From NCBI GenBank assembly GCA_024663395.1, contig JANFAH010000025.1, forward strand, positions 1 to 64,000: a stretch of 64,000 bases of DNA. Direction: 5' to 3'. Source of the stretch: Pisolithus tinctorius. Its lineage: Eukaryota > Basidiomycota > Agaricomycetes > Boletales > Pisolithaceae. Of the stretch, positions 38,309 to 49,816 are shown piece by piece (the stretch's first letter is position 1; the number at the start of each line of letters is the position of its first letter). The notes beneath the pieces were generated by a model. That model saw only the letters and a list, made by a program, of their open reading frames with translations, did no database searches and was not told the DNA's origin. The position numbers were made by a program, and so were the translations under genes.

Positions 38309-39272
38309 TTAGCGGATTGCCAGAGCGGCTTTTTTCAGCTTCTCCTTTTCTGCGTCGGCTTTGGCAATCTCGTGTATCGTATCATTAAGGCCCAGTCTAT
38401 TGCGAGCAATCTGTGGTGAATCAACATCCTCATGTTCTGCCAAATTAACGACGGGGAAAAACCACGCACCTCGATCGCGTAGAACTGCATTCGAGTCACT
38501 GATAACAACAAGATAAAAAACGTAAAAAGATCAGCGGGGATATGGATTGAACGCGTTAGACCAGAAAAAAACTAACCGAAGATGGTGTTGGTTTCCGAAT
38601 ACTCCAGCTTGGCGTCCGTGCGAATGAGAGAACCAAAGTTGAAATCTTTTACTTTTTTCTCATACCTGGCGGGGATGAATGTATAGTACATGTCAATTGT
38701 TGTTAGCCTGGCAGGTATGAATCATGTACTGACGCGTTGACAAACGCCCGCCATCTCTTTTTCCCATCCTCACTCTTGAGCCAGTCCTCGTCCAGTTTGA
38801 CCAGTTTCTCATGATCATTCCCGCTCAGTTCAGGGAAGGCAGACATCACGTGCTCGTAGATTTCATCGTCTAATCTGGACGGTCGAGGAATTCATCTGCA
38901 CAAGTCCCATCCCCCCAGGTTTGGATGCGCTCGCACTCACTTCGTTAGCCTTAATCCGCGGGGAGGGACTTTCTCGAGGATGTTCCAGTAGGTCTAGGAA
39001 TCCAGTTGAAGACGCGGGTCCATAGTTCCAGCCAGACTGCTCACCTGGGCATGTTCGACAGCCTTCACAGCGAATCTTGCAGTACCGATTGGTCAGTACG
39101 CACCCACGAGATGGTTGATGACAGGACGATCACTCACTGTTTTTCGATCTTCATGGCGAGACCACGGGGGGTGGTTCACACGTCAGGGAATCCTGAGTTG
39201 ATAAGAAAGCTCGGAACAACGCACTTCGAGGAGATTTTGAGCTTGGTTAGGGTCAAAACCTTGCGTCGACAT
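38309..39272 (-). CDS. PBDC1/Chp1 (yeast Ypl225w family), eEF1A chaperone
   Basis: Seven or so very short exons spell a compact protein of about 160 residues. It starts MSTQGFDPNQAQNLLE (39272), followed by VAMKIEKQ, FAVKAVEHAQ and TYWNILEKVPPRGLRLTK, then DEIYEHVMSAFPEL, KKRWRAFVNAYEK, KVKDFNFGSLIRTDA, EYSETNTIF, and RMQFYAIEIARNRLGLND. It ends in a Lys-rich tail, with the stop at 38311-38309. The block from DFNFGSL to IEIARNR is diagnostic for the PBDC1 family (human PBDC1 has DFNYGTLLR and FFAIEIARNREG). The yeast member is known as a dedicated chaperone for newly made eEF1A. Exon ends were read from splice signals; not every phase was checked. Confidence 0.87.
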
Positions 39273-39485
39273 CGTTTCTGATTACGTCGGGGTTGAATCG
39301 ACTTTGGCGTGATGAATCAAAGTGCTGCAGCGTCGACCCATGCGGTTTATTAGACGTCACATGGTGCAGCCGACTGCGCATGTGCGCCTTCGGGTTAGGG
39401 TTACCGGCTATCTCACCCGCTGGGGCGCAAGACTATAGACACCAATTACACAATATTCATACGGGACGAGGTCAGTCGACAGCCC

Positions 39486-41117
39486 TCAATTGCCTACGCT
39501 GCCTTTGCCGTTATCTACGTCAAGTCCGAATCGTTTCAACTTTTCAAAGTACTTTTGAACACGACTCGCCACTTGTCTCGGTGTCCTCCGTCCTCCCATC
39601 GCTTGCGATATCTTCGCCCAGCTATGTGAAATAACCAATCAGTGACGTTAGTATCTGGTGATCGGGACGTACCGATTTCTCTCTCCATCAGGAATTTCTT
39701 CCAGAAGACGCTCGAGGAGATGTTGCTCAGATATCGACCATGCCTGTTTGTACGTGTCTGAACGGAGTTTGCTTGCCTCTACGGTTAGTTCCGTGACGGG
39801 AGATAGCTGTTCTGTCTTGGGTTTGCGAGTTGAGGTCTTGACTTCGCATGCATCCCGGGAGCGCTTCCCCAATGAAGGAGTTGGAGGTTGTAAAGGCGAA
39901 GAGCTTCTGGGCTCTCCGAAATCTTGGGATTGCAATTTCAATGATGGCTTCCGGATGCGTGATGGCCGCGAGAATGTATCCGTGTGGACAGGTGGTCCGC
40001 TGTTGCTTCTACTACTGCCACTGCAGCCTGCCTGTTCTGAAGGTGTCACGAGACAAGTGTCCATGCCCTTCGTTTCCGCAGTATCCTCTTGGACGGAAGA
40101 TCTATCCACAGGCGTCACAGTGGGCGTATCGACGCTGACGTCAACTGCAGCACTTTCGTCTTCCATGTCATGGCGCACGAACACCAAGTCTGAGCCCTCC
40201 TCTCCAAGCTTACACCCAACGACTAAGTCAGGTCTCACTTTGCGTTTCTTAAGCTCGCGAATCTTGGCGCAAGCCCGCTCGCGCTTCCGAGTGGCAGTAG
40301 CTGATTCTTGTACGAGTGGTGTGGGTTGTTGAGATTCGTCTTCAGATAGCGAAGCAGGTAGAGTGGTGGTGGTGGTGGTTAGGCAATCGTGTTCGTGGAG
40401 TGAATCTGAATTATCCAAGCAATTACTAGTAGTAGATATAGGTTCGGCTTCGCCTGTGTGGGGGTTGCCGCATATGCTTTCGAGGACAGGGTCAATGATA
40501 ATCTTGCGAGCATCCTTTACAAATCTCTGAAGGGCAGACAGGGGGGAGCGCTGGGTTGGTTGGGGCACGCTGCACTGAGTGTGGTGCAAGCGAGTTCGAA
40601 TGGCGAGCGTCCGCAGCGGTGTCGGGTCTGGACGTGGTCCAAAATACATCAGACGACGAACGAAATGGCAATAGTACTTGCACAATCACCGCAAGTCGAG
40701 AATGATTGCCAGTCAATCTTGTCTGGAAATGACAGACTCGGATGGTAGCATTCTAATGCGAGGATCTTCTCCCGGCTTCCAAGGAGTTGGGGAACAGAGA
40801 CGGAACTCCTCTGCAGGGTCGTCAGGATTCTGCGGCGATGGGCAAGGGAGTTGTTGTACATACGTGGTGGTCGTCACTGAGGGGCGGTGGATCGGAGAGC
40901 ACGGGTATCTCACTCTTGAGCTGTTTGAGTCTCTCGATGTCGGCCTGTGTGCGCGCGAGCAATGTTCTCTGGTGTTCTACGTAGGCCGACAGCGCCTGGA
41001 GTCTGCATGGCGGGGGTTATCATCAATCCAGCCAGACCGACATCAAACAGAACACACGTTTCGGCGCGTCTCGAGTCCATCAAAGGCCTTGTCCCGTCGT
41101 CGTGGACATGCCAGCAT
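39486..41117 (-). CDS. SANT/Myb-domain protein, ZZZ3-like
   Basis: The C-terminal DNA-binding domain is clear. AWSISEQHLLERLLEEIP in one exon joins through a GTACGT intron to WAKISQAMGGRRTPRQVASR and VQKYFEKLKRFGLDV, ending at the stop 39488-39486. This closely follows the SANT domain of ZZZ3, a subunit of the metazoan ATAC acetyltransferase complex (KQVASRVQKYF core). Upstream is a long, basic/acidic disordered region (39650-40560). The N-terminus is probably exon 41117-41058 (20 codons) joined to 40995 onward, giving ALSAYVEHQRTLLARTQADIERLKQLKSE, a predicted coiled coil that ZZZ3 also has. The middle joins around 40560-40900 are unresolved. A nuclear chromatin role is inferred. Confidence 0.8.
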
Positions 41118-41268
41118 CCAACGCACGTCCCTTTGAATGTTTCCCCCCGCCCACGAACTTTTTTTGTCAGGGAGGTACCCTGTCTCGATTAGGAAGGTGT
41201 TTCCCATCTCTCCCTGACTTCAACCTCCTCGTCGTCGCCGTCTGGGCTCGCGTCGACGAGTGTCTGCC
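41118..41268. promoter_or_regulatory. Divergent (bidirectional) promoter
   Basis: Only 151 bases separate the inferred start of the ZZZ3-like gene (minus) from the ATG of the next gene (plus). The sequence is pyrimidine-rich on the plus strand (CCCCCC and TTTTTT runs near 41145-41170, CTTCAACCTCCTC near 41218). The two genes are likely to share regulation. Depends on the inferred minus-strand start. Confidence 0.55.
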
Positions 41269-43638
41269 ATGTCGGGCAACTGGCTGACCAACACGTCCTC
41301 GTCGACGTCGCTGTCCCCAAGCATCGCCAATCTCAACGCCCTCTCATCGCCAAGACCTGCTCCAACACAGCAGCACCAGCGACGTATGACCACCTCGGTG
41401 GTATCACCCCCGTCTTCGTTGGACTTGGTATCGACATCGTACAGTCAGACATGCAAAAAGTACTGATACACGACCATCCAGCCCGAACCCGTCTTTGGCC
41501 ACCCATCCACCCCAAACAGACCACCTTCGCCACTCCGCAACACCTTTGTGCCAAGAAGACACTCCCAAGACAGCCAATCCGGACACGACGACGAAGACAG
41601 CGACAACGAAGATGAAGATGACGACGGCGATGCAGATCGCACATGGGTTCGCAGTCAATCCCCTTCGGCATCTGTGTCCCAGTTTGCAGCCAATCTCGCG
41701 CAGCGCGTCGGTTCATTCATGACTCCGGCATTATCCAGTAAAGCTCTCCCTACAGATGCAGAATTGGAGGCAGAGGCCAGGCGGGAACGAGATCGGAGCA
41801 GGCGCGAGGCGGAAATGATCCTCACTCGCGAAGCCGAGCAGAGAAGGGCAATGGAGGAGCGCGTCCTTGCCATGATGAACTCCTCCCCGCAGTCCTTGCC
41901 TCCCCCGCAACGCGCGAGATCGCAGACGCTTCCTAACCCACCCTCTCCCGCACGTTCTGCACAGGAAGCCGGGACCGGGCCCAGTTGGTGGACCGCTGCG
42001 AAGAACCGACTAACACCAACCAAGGAAAAGGAACCCCTCACGCCAGCACAGCAAATCGTCAAGGAAGTCAAAGCACGCGAGAAGGAAAAGAAGGTTGTCA
42101 AGGGTAAAGACAAGGGCACGTCAGATCTCAATCTCCAGCCCCCACCTGGCAGTTCTCATCCACGCACGTCTTCCCCCACTTCCCCTAGCCCCAACAGGAC
42201 CCCCGTGAGGCTGTCTCCGCAACCGGCGGCACAGCCGCCCATTAATCTTTCTCCAATCTCGCTACAGAGAGGTACTTCTCCGGGCGGATCACCCGCCCGT
42301 GAACAACCTCCTCTCTACGCGTCCTTTACACCATCCGGTACGTTGGATGTGCCCGGAACCCTATTAATAATCGCAAAACGCTTCGAGAAGCTCGAGCGTT
42401 GGTCCGTTTCTCACGTTCGTGCGCTCGAGGAACGCATGGGCGACGTAGAACGATGGCTCGTTGAAAGAGAAAGTGAGCGCGGAAAAAATAAGGACGACGG
42501 AGGAGAGGATGCGCGTTCTCCAGAGCCGGAGATAAGTGGACTTCGAGATGACGTCGCTGAAATGCAGTCACGTATTACTGAACTCGGGCGAGAGATGGCA
42601 CGACTGGCGAATTCTCCTGCCGTTCTGTCGAATAATGACGAGGCACACGGACCGCGGGCGATTCATGCAAGTCCATTCCCAGAGTCCTCTCCCGGGACTG
42701 CGCAAGATGCCTTCGGCGTTCCTTCGATCTCCTCAGTTGGGGCTGCGATATCGAGCGTGATGAACACTCCGCGCCGGATTCCGTCGCTGACTGCTCGTGA
42801 ATCGACAAGTCCCCCGCTTGCTTACGTAGCGACACATCGAACGGGAACCCGCTTGCCTTACCCAACTGGGGACTACGCCAGCCCCGAGGTCATTTCCCCT
42901 ACCCATACCCCTGCTGGGTCACCCCCTGCTACTTCCCGCCCTACGTCGGCGATATTCTCTGGTCTTCCCTCGATGTCTAGTCCCCTTGGAACCGCAGCGT
43001 CGACATCACCCCCCGCACGTGCGATGTCCCCGACGAGCGGTCTTCCTGCCCCGAGTATGCAAAGTGTTCGGCGTGGAAGCATCAGCCCCTCTCCAATGCC
43101 AGCTGGGAGGAAACGATATACCGTTGCACTTGGTGGCCCAATTGTGGCGCCTCCAGAAGCCGAAGCAGAGTTCGAACGCGAGAAGGAGCGGGCGGTTATG
43201 GGCACTACTTTTCTCTCGTCTACTACTGAGAGCAGCGAGGACGACGACGAAGACATGATGGAGACGGTTGGGAAAAAGGCCGCTTCACGAGCTTTGGCTA
43301 CTGTGAGGTTGACCAGTGGAAGCGAGACGAATCTGTACGAGTCTTCTAGCCCGAGGAGTCGTGCAAGAGCACAGTCGACGTATGGCGCACCCATGAGTAC
43401 GATGCAGAGCCACCAAGCCGAAGGGAAGCTTCGTTTCAGGTCTCAGTCCACTGATTTCTGCTCCGACTCCACGTTCGGGGGCGACCCCCAAGGCACTCCA
43501 AAATTCGTGGACCCCTTGATTCTGCGGCGGCAGTCCAAACCAGAAAAGGGCAAGGGGAACAAACCCCTGGTAGGTCCGGGTAAGAAGGTTCCTGTCGGAC
43601 AGCTGGTGGCATTTTTTGATTCAGAGAGGAAGAACTGA
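41269..43638 (+). CDS. Large disordered protein with coiled coils, function unknown
   Basis: Two exons, 41269-41427 and 41482-43638, give 771 residues with clean phase. An N-terminal Ser/Pro-rich region is followed by an acidic run (DDEDSDNEDEDDDGD), then a charged coiled coil (TDAELEAEARRERDRSRREAE onward) and a WWTAAKNRLTPTKEKEPLTP motif. A central segment looks folded: SGTLDVPGTLLIIAKRFEKL with a second coiled coil (VRALEERMGDVERW). The C-terminal half is Ser/Pro/Thr-rich and ends with a basic patch and VGQLVAFFD. I do not recognise the family; proteins like this occur in other basidiomycetes as polarity or cytoskeleton candidates, but that is only an impression. The start follows closely on the divergent promoter. 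Confidence 0.8.
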
Positions 43639-43938
43639 GGAGGGCATGTACTAGATATCTCAGCTGACCTGTGTATACCCCCTAGCTTGCGTGTTGCTTT
43701 CGGTTTTGTGTTTGTCTTGCAGTCTTGTACGAGATGTCGGCTTAGTCAGTGTAGTGTGTGGGCTTCTGAGGAACAGACTGCCGAATCGAGCGTAATGTGA
43801 TGGCGTGAAGCCTGTATTTCGGCTACTAATTGGCGGCAGTCCCGCTAGTTGTTTGACCTCCTGTACATTGTAATAGTTCCACTTATCACTCCAGTTTGAT
43901 AGCCGTCAGCCCTGCCACCGACCCCCGTCTCTCCTTGC

Positions 43939-46900
43939 ATGCCTGCACCGGCGTCGCCACTCCCTACGCGTTCTCCAGGCATGGCTCCTGAAAAGTCCGC
44001 AGCCAGGCGGAAGGAGGACGACGACGAAGCACGCCCATACGTTATCGTAAGCGACATAGGCAAAGGAAGCTTTGCCACAGTATATAAAGGATACCATGAG
44101 GTGCGTTACGGATCCTATTCCTGCTCGCTCAGCCATGACATCCGTCTCGGCACCAGGAGACACACCACCAGGTCGCAATCAAGGCCGTTCGCAGAGAAAT
44201 CCTCACAGCCAAGTTACTCGACAATTTGCAAAGCGAGATCGAAATCCTCAAGTCTCTGTCGCACCGACACATCACGAAACTTGTTGATATTGTTGTATGT
44301 GGATCCGCTCGTTCCGTTTGTTGTGGGCGTGTGTGTGTGTGTGCAGGGGTTTCCGTTACAATTCGCTTGACAGATGGGGAAATCGCATGTCCTAGGATTG
44401 TAGTGGACCCATGCCACATACTCTAGAACCCTGCTAGAACCCTATCTTGTCGCTGTGCTCACTATGCTCTTTACAGCGTGCGGAACGCAACATATATCTC
44501 ATTATGGAATACTGTGCTGGCGGAGATCTCACTAACTACATCAAGAAGCGTGGGCGCGTCGAAGGTCTAGAGTATGCTCCGTTTTCGGGGGCTGCTCTCC
44601 AGTACTATCCTCACCCGAAGTCGGGTGGTCTGAATATTGTAGTTGTTCGTAGCTTTTTGCGTCAGCTCGGTGAGTTAATGTCAGGCAATAACAAAGGATA
44701 GGCTTAATTCGTGTAATATAGCGCGAGCACTCAAATTTCTGAGAACCCGGAACCTTATGCACAGAGACATCAAGCCTCAGGTAGAGAGAACCGTCTCCCC
44801 GTCTATTTGCAAGACTAAACTATCTTTAGAATCTACTCCTCAATCCCGCCTCACCGGAAGAACTCGCCAAGGGTCATCCCATTGGTGTCCCAATACTTAA
44901 GATCGCGGATTTTGGTTTTGCACGATCCTTGCCAAACGCGAAGTTGGCGGAAACACTTTGCGGCTCGCCGTACGTCCCTTTCATATCCTTAGTTGGCCTC
45001 ATCTTTTCTGAGCAAGAAAGTCACCCGTTAGATTGTACATGGCACCCGAAATCCTGAGGTATGAGAAGTATGACGCGAAGGCCGATCTGTGGAGTGTCGG
45101 TGCTGTGTTGTATGAAATGTGCACTGGGAAGGCACCCTTTCGCGCGCAAAACCACGTCGAGCTGCTCAGAAGAATCGAAAGCTCCAAAGGTGTTAAGTTC
45201 CCCGATGAAGAACCCCAATCCGCGACAGGTTCCACCAAAGCAGACGAAGTATATGTTGTACCCCAAGACATCAAGGACCTTGTCCGCGCTCTATTGAAGC
45301 GTCAACCAACTGAACGTGCAAGTTTCGAGGAGTTCTTCAAGAGTGAAGCCCTCGCAAAATCTAAATTTCCACGACCAGCACCAGATGCGACGTCCCGCAC
45401 TTCGACTCTGACTACAGCCCTGAGTTCACAGCCAGATGACGATGCAGATGATGTTCCCATTGGACATATTCCAGACCATCATCGCGTGATACCTCCAGAG
45501 GTACTTGACCCGAAAGCGATGATTCCGCCTAGCAAATTCCACTTCAGAAGACGAGAAACGAATCCAGAAGAAAATACTTCCCCTGTGTCGCCTCCACGTC
45601 CAAGGTATTTCATTTCCTGCTATCCACTATCTTCTAGCTGAAATATCGTCTGTGACAAGCCCAATTTCAGGAAATGGTAAGATCCTTACGAACGCACCTA
45701 TTGAGCCAGCTCAAGAACCCACTAAACCGGGCGCTGATGTGCCCGTTCCCGTTGCTATGAAAGGCCGATTAGGTCCAAAGCCGTTGTCAACTGAAGGTTC
45801 CGTCATTCCGGGAGAGTCTGAAGAAGATGGACTTATACGAAAAGAATATGTACTTGTCGGGGATGTTCGTGCACTGGAGTTCAACCAAGCGGTTGATGGT
45901 GTGTGACTTGGTCTTTGTCTGTTTTTCAATCATGAGTTTATATCGGATTTTACAGAGCTCAGTTCAGTTCGGCGGCGACGGGAAATGGAACGCAACCCGG
46001 TCTCCGATCTTCCGGACGATATATATCCCCCCCACCGCCCATCTTCATCGCCTCATTCTGGTTCGCCACGTTCTGCCACGAGCCACAACACGACGTTTCC
46101 ACCTCCACCGAACCCTCACGCACCTCCCCTCTCCTCGTCACCTTCACGTATGGCTTCGAATGCTCTCAGTCGAGCGCTGAGTCTCGCGTCGCGAAAGTTA
46201 TTTGGTGTCTCGACGCCTAAGTCGCCCGTTTCCCCCGGCGCTGGTCATTACCAGACATCCCCACGACGGCCACAGATCCTTATACGATCACCTACGGGTG
46301 AAGGGCTAAAACAGAAAGATGGCCTGCCTGTCGAACGTGATCCGATGGAAGATCAGTTGTTGGAGTCGCTGGAAGAGCTTGCGCAGAAAGCGGACGTGTT
46401 AATGCATTGGGCGGACGAGATGTATGAATGTGTCAAAGCAGTACCGCAGAGTAGGTCACTCTGGATCCCATCCTAGTTGTATCGGTTTTCACCTATCATC
46501 GTTCCTACAGAACCTCTTCCCGACCCAACTAAGTTCATGCGTCGAGAAGGAGAGGCAGAGAAACATGCTCAGCGGAGGCGGCACGCAGACCAGGAAGCAA
46601 ATGTTAACGCCGTGACATGTGTCGCAATATACATGCTTTTGATGTCCTTTTGCCAAAAGGGCATCGACAAGCTTCGGAATTACCAAGAACATCTGAGGAT
46701 GCGACAACCTGATTGCGAACTCACGGTCAGCGAGGGTTTTAACGACGGTAAGCAATCTGCCCGTTATTAGCGAGAGTCAAGTGAGCAAGACTGATCGTGA
46801 CTTGCAGCCCTTTCCTGGTTTAAGGATCAGTTTATCAAATGTAACGATCGTACTGGGCTTGTGAAGACCTGGTTACCTGTCCAATACGATGGTCCCGAGA

Positions 46901-47381
46901 CCTCTCTGGAACAACTGATCTACGATCGTGGCTTATCCCTTGTCAGTTGTCGCCTGGTCATTTATCCTTGTGTTTCTTAATGGCGTCTTCGTTGTTTACC
47001 TAGAGTCGAACGGCTGCACGAAAGGAATTATTAGATCCAGCGGGGAATCCCACAGAATGCGAGAAACTCTACGAAGAGTCCCTTTGGTGTCTTTACGTCT
47101 TGCAAGATGACCTCCAGCATGACAGCCCGTTCTTGGAAGAGGACCGTACCGTGATCGCCACATGTACGGTTCACACATTCGCATACTTCGATAGCTCACT
47201 GATCTGCATAGGGATAAGCCGTACAAAACTCCGACTTGTTCGGTGTCGAGCGAGAATGAACATGACTGCCAAAGACCGTATCAAGGATGCTCGCGCTGAC
47301 CAGAACCTGCACGACGCACGGTATCCACCACCGTGGGATCCGCAAGCTGCTGAGCAGCTTCAAGAACAAACGCGATCGTGA
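43939..47381 (+). CDS. ATG1: ATG1/ULK1 autophagy kinase
   Basis: Kinase exons: 43939-44100, 44172-44294, 44477-44669, 44722-44780, 44830-44969 and 45032 to about 45604. The Gly loop is [11 protein letters not shown], the ATP lysine is in VAIKAVRRE, the alpha-C region is [10 protein letters not shown], the hinge is MEYCAGGDL, the catalytic loop is HRDIKPQN, then DFGFARSL and [20 protein letters not shown]. An insert of about 25 residues sits between [12 protein letters not shown] and the alpha-E helix, as in other basidiomycete ATG1. A Ser/Pro linker follows, then the C-terminal MIT-type region ([20 protein letters not shown] to [15 protein letters not shown]), which binds Atg13. ATG1 starts autophagosome formation. 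The splice after 45604 is uncertain: the best acceptor leaves a stop, and an AAG acceptor near 45658 keeps the frame. Confidence 0.92.
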
Positions 47382-48045
47382 TCATAGGCTCCACTGAGGC
47401 CTTGTAGTTGGCTGGACCTCGACGTGTTTTATCATACTAGACCTGTGGATTTGGAACTCAAGAAGTGTGTCATTATGTTCCTTTCCATTTCTTCCCTTTT
47501 TTTTTGGCCCTCTCCATTTCGAAAGCAATGTTTGGTCTGTATATCAAGTTTTTCCCAGGGGCTGCGCTGTTGTCCTCTATACCTCACTTGCGGCTACACT
47601 TCTCTATCAGTTTACTGTGTGCATTCATTCATTTGTGTCAATCTACTGAACGCTATTACATGTGCATTTATAACACTTGTACACTGTACACTCCATGTTT
47701 TTTACATTGATAATAATGTTATTGTCAAGAACACTCTTTTCAGTGGGTGCGTTCAGGAGGATCATCCTCGTGAAAGTGGTACGCCATACACATTGAGTTT
47801 TACTAGTATCTTTGCTCTTAGGCTTGTCGGTACAGTTATGGCTACGAGGCCTTCCTCGTCTGAAGTCCCATCCAAGGCATCTGTAACTCAGACGAGTCCG
47901 GGGGACTCAACTACCGGTACATACTTCTATTAGCCGATCCGGTCCGCCACGGCCCGCCTCATTGGGGAGAGAGAGCGGTCACGTGACGCGTCACTGGTAT
48001 GTTTCTGCGATTGTCGCGCTAAGACTGGCAAGCCCGTGCGAGATC
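47382..48045. other. ATG1 3' flank and borealin 5' flank
   Basis: The segment is AT-rich with T tracts around 47490-47510. An ATG at 47838 opens a short Ser-rich frame (ATRPSSSEVPSKASVTQ) with a GTACAT donor at 47927, possibly a leader exon or extra N-terminus of borealin; I could not join it in phase. Sequence from about 47970 onward is repeated near 58798. Confidence 0.4.
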
Positions 48046-49515
48046 ATGAAAGTCCCCGACCTGAGGCGCAGATACACGCCAGAAGAAAAACAGCAACTCA
48101 TAAAAAACCTAGACATCGAAGGTACATCGCTTTCAAACACTGTGTATCTCATCATCTCATGACAACCACGCGCCTGGCACCATCTCAGTCGAACACCGCG
48201 TCCGCCAGTTGGAGGAATGGCTAGCAGTTGCCCTGACGAACTTCAAACTTCACCAGGAAGGCTTGATTTCTCGCATACCAAAGCTCGTGCGCAGTGTCAA
48301 GATGGGCGATTTTGCGGACAAGTACGATGGAGACGTCCAGGCGTGTTTGCGTGGACTTCAGAAGGAACGGTTAGGCAATGCGGAGGAACTAGAGATCGAT
48401 CGAGAGACGCGGAAGCGGAAATGGGCTGCCGCATTGGAGGAATCGGAGGCTTCAGGTTCGGGGACGGGAACTGGGGCGAATGACGGTGAACCGGCTCGGG
48501 CACTCAAAAGCGGTGTGTCTTCTACATGCAAGATGTCTCTGCTCAAACCAAATGACACTGATCTTACAAGCACGTATGGCAGTAGCCACCCCAAAGAAGA
48601 AAGGCGCTTTCTCAAATCCTTTCGCAGCTGCCAACACACCTGGAACGGTACGTGTATTACTAAATACCCTCTTTTTGCATGGTTACCCATTCTGCTCGCG
48701 CCGATACGTATCATCAGTCCCGAAATCCTATCCGTGTCCAGCCCTCACCAAGCCCGTACAAGTTGGGCAAGCCCCCACCATTCATCCCGGTTCGCAGCAC
48801 GTCACCTTCAAAGCTTACGAACGGTACCGCACACCACCAACCGCAGCGCACACGAATGCCATCCAGTGCAACATTCAATCCAATTATGCCAACTCAAGCG
48901 CCAACGTATCCTGCTCTGAGGGCACCGCGACGGGATGAGAGCATGCTGAGTGTTAATGGTTCTCCTCTGGCTAATCCATATACCCTTGGACTTGGTTGGT
49001 TTGCCGGCAGTGGCGAGGACGGCGGGGATAACACGGCGAATCAATTAGTGCCACTCAAGAACAAGGGGACTAGCAAGGAAAAGGCGATCGGTAAACCGAA
49101 GGGACACAAGCGCGTCGACAGCATCGTCATACGCCGTGACCCGTCTGTTGTGCTGGCCGGATCATCACAACGTTCAAGTCTTAGTCTACAGTCGCACTCG
49201 CGCTCGAATTCCCAGAGCACCACTCACTCTCGAAGTAACTCTCGAACACAAGTGCTGGCTCCTGAGCCTAGTGTTGCTATCACGCCGAAAGTCGATCCTA
49301 TTCCACTTCCTCCTACGGCAGTATCTTCGAGTTCAGCGTCAGCTCTAGTGTCGTTACCCACGAAAGATGGGCATCTTCTTGAGTTCGATCCGCTCAATAC
49401 GTCGCCAAGCGCTTTGGATGCACTGGTGGGCATTACGGATAGCGCGAAGAAACAGGCACGCGAAGAGATGGCACGACTTGTGAAGGAAGCAGTGCGAAAA
49501 TGGGCCATCGAATAG
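48046..49515 (+). CDS. Borealin / Nbl1-type chromosomal passenger subunit
   Basis: Exons 48046-48121, 48189-48512, 48571-48647 and 48718-49515 give 1275 nt, an exact 424 residues. The N-terminal Nbl1/borealin domain is plain: RRRYTPEEKQQLIKNLDIEV, then EEWLAVALTNFKLHQEG, LISRIPKLVRSVKMGDFADKY, and a long helix GDVQACLRGLQKERLGNAEE. The middle holds the TPKKKGAF and SPSPYKLGK motifs typical of borealin linkers, then a Ser/Thr-rich disordered stretch. The C-terminus has LPTKDGHLLEFDPLNTSP and a final helix (SAKKQAREEMARLVKEAVRKW). Borealin forms a three-helix bundle with survivin and INCENP and brings Aurora kinase to centromeres. A degenerate copy of this gene lies at 58798-60305. Confidence 0.9.
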
Positions 49516-49816
49516 CACATGATGTGCTCATTTTTGCCTCATTTATAGTCCGGAATCGCTCATTTCCCTCCTGCTGCACCTTGCTGTTTGTGACTTGTTA
49601 TCTCTATTTATTATCGTCGCTATACATGGCTACTACCTGCAAACATGACAATCTTGCATGACCTCTAACCAAGTCCTAAATCCTAAGGGCGTTCCAGGCG
49701 TCGCAGGTTATCGAAGTACATACACATTTAACCAGCTGGAAAATTCTAAGCGCAGTTATCACTTGCACAAGTCAATCAAATATACAAGGCCTGATGTCAT
49801 AAATGCCATAGCTAAT

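Noticed and set aside
47838..47926. Ser-rich open segment with a donor site upstream of borealin
   Set aside because: Could not be joined in phase to the borealin exon, so borealin was started at 48046; kept only as a possible leader exon.
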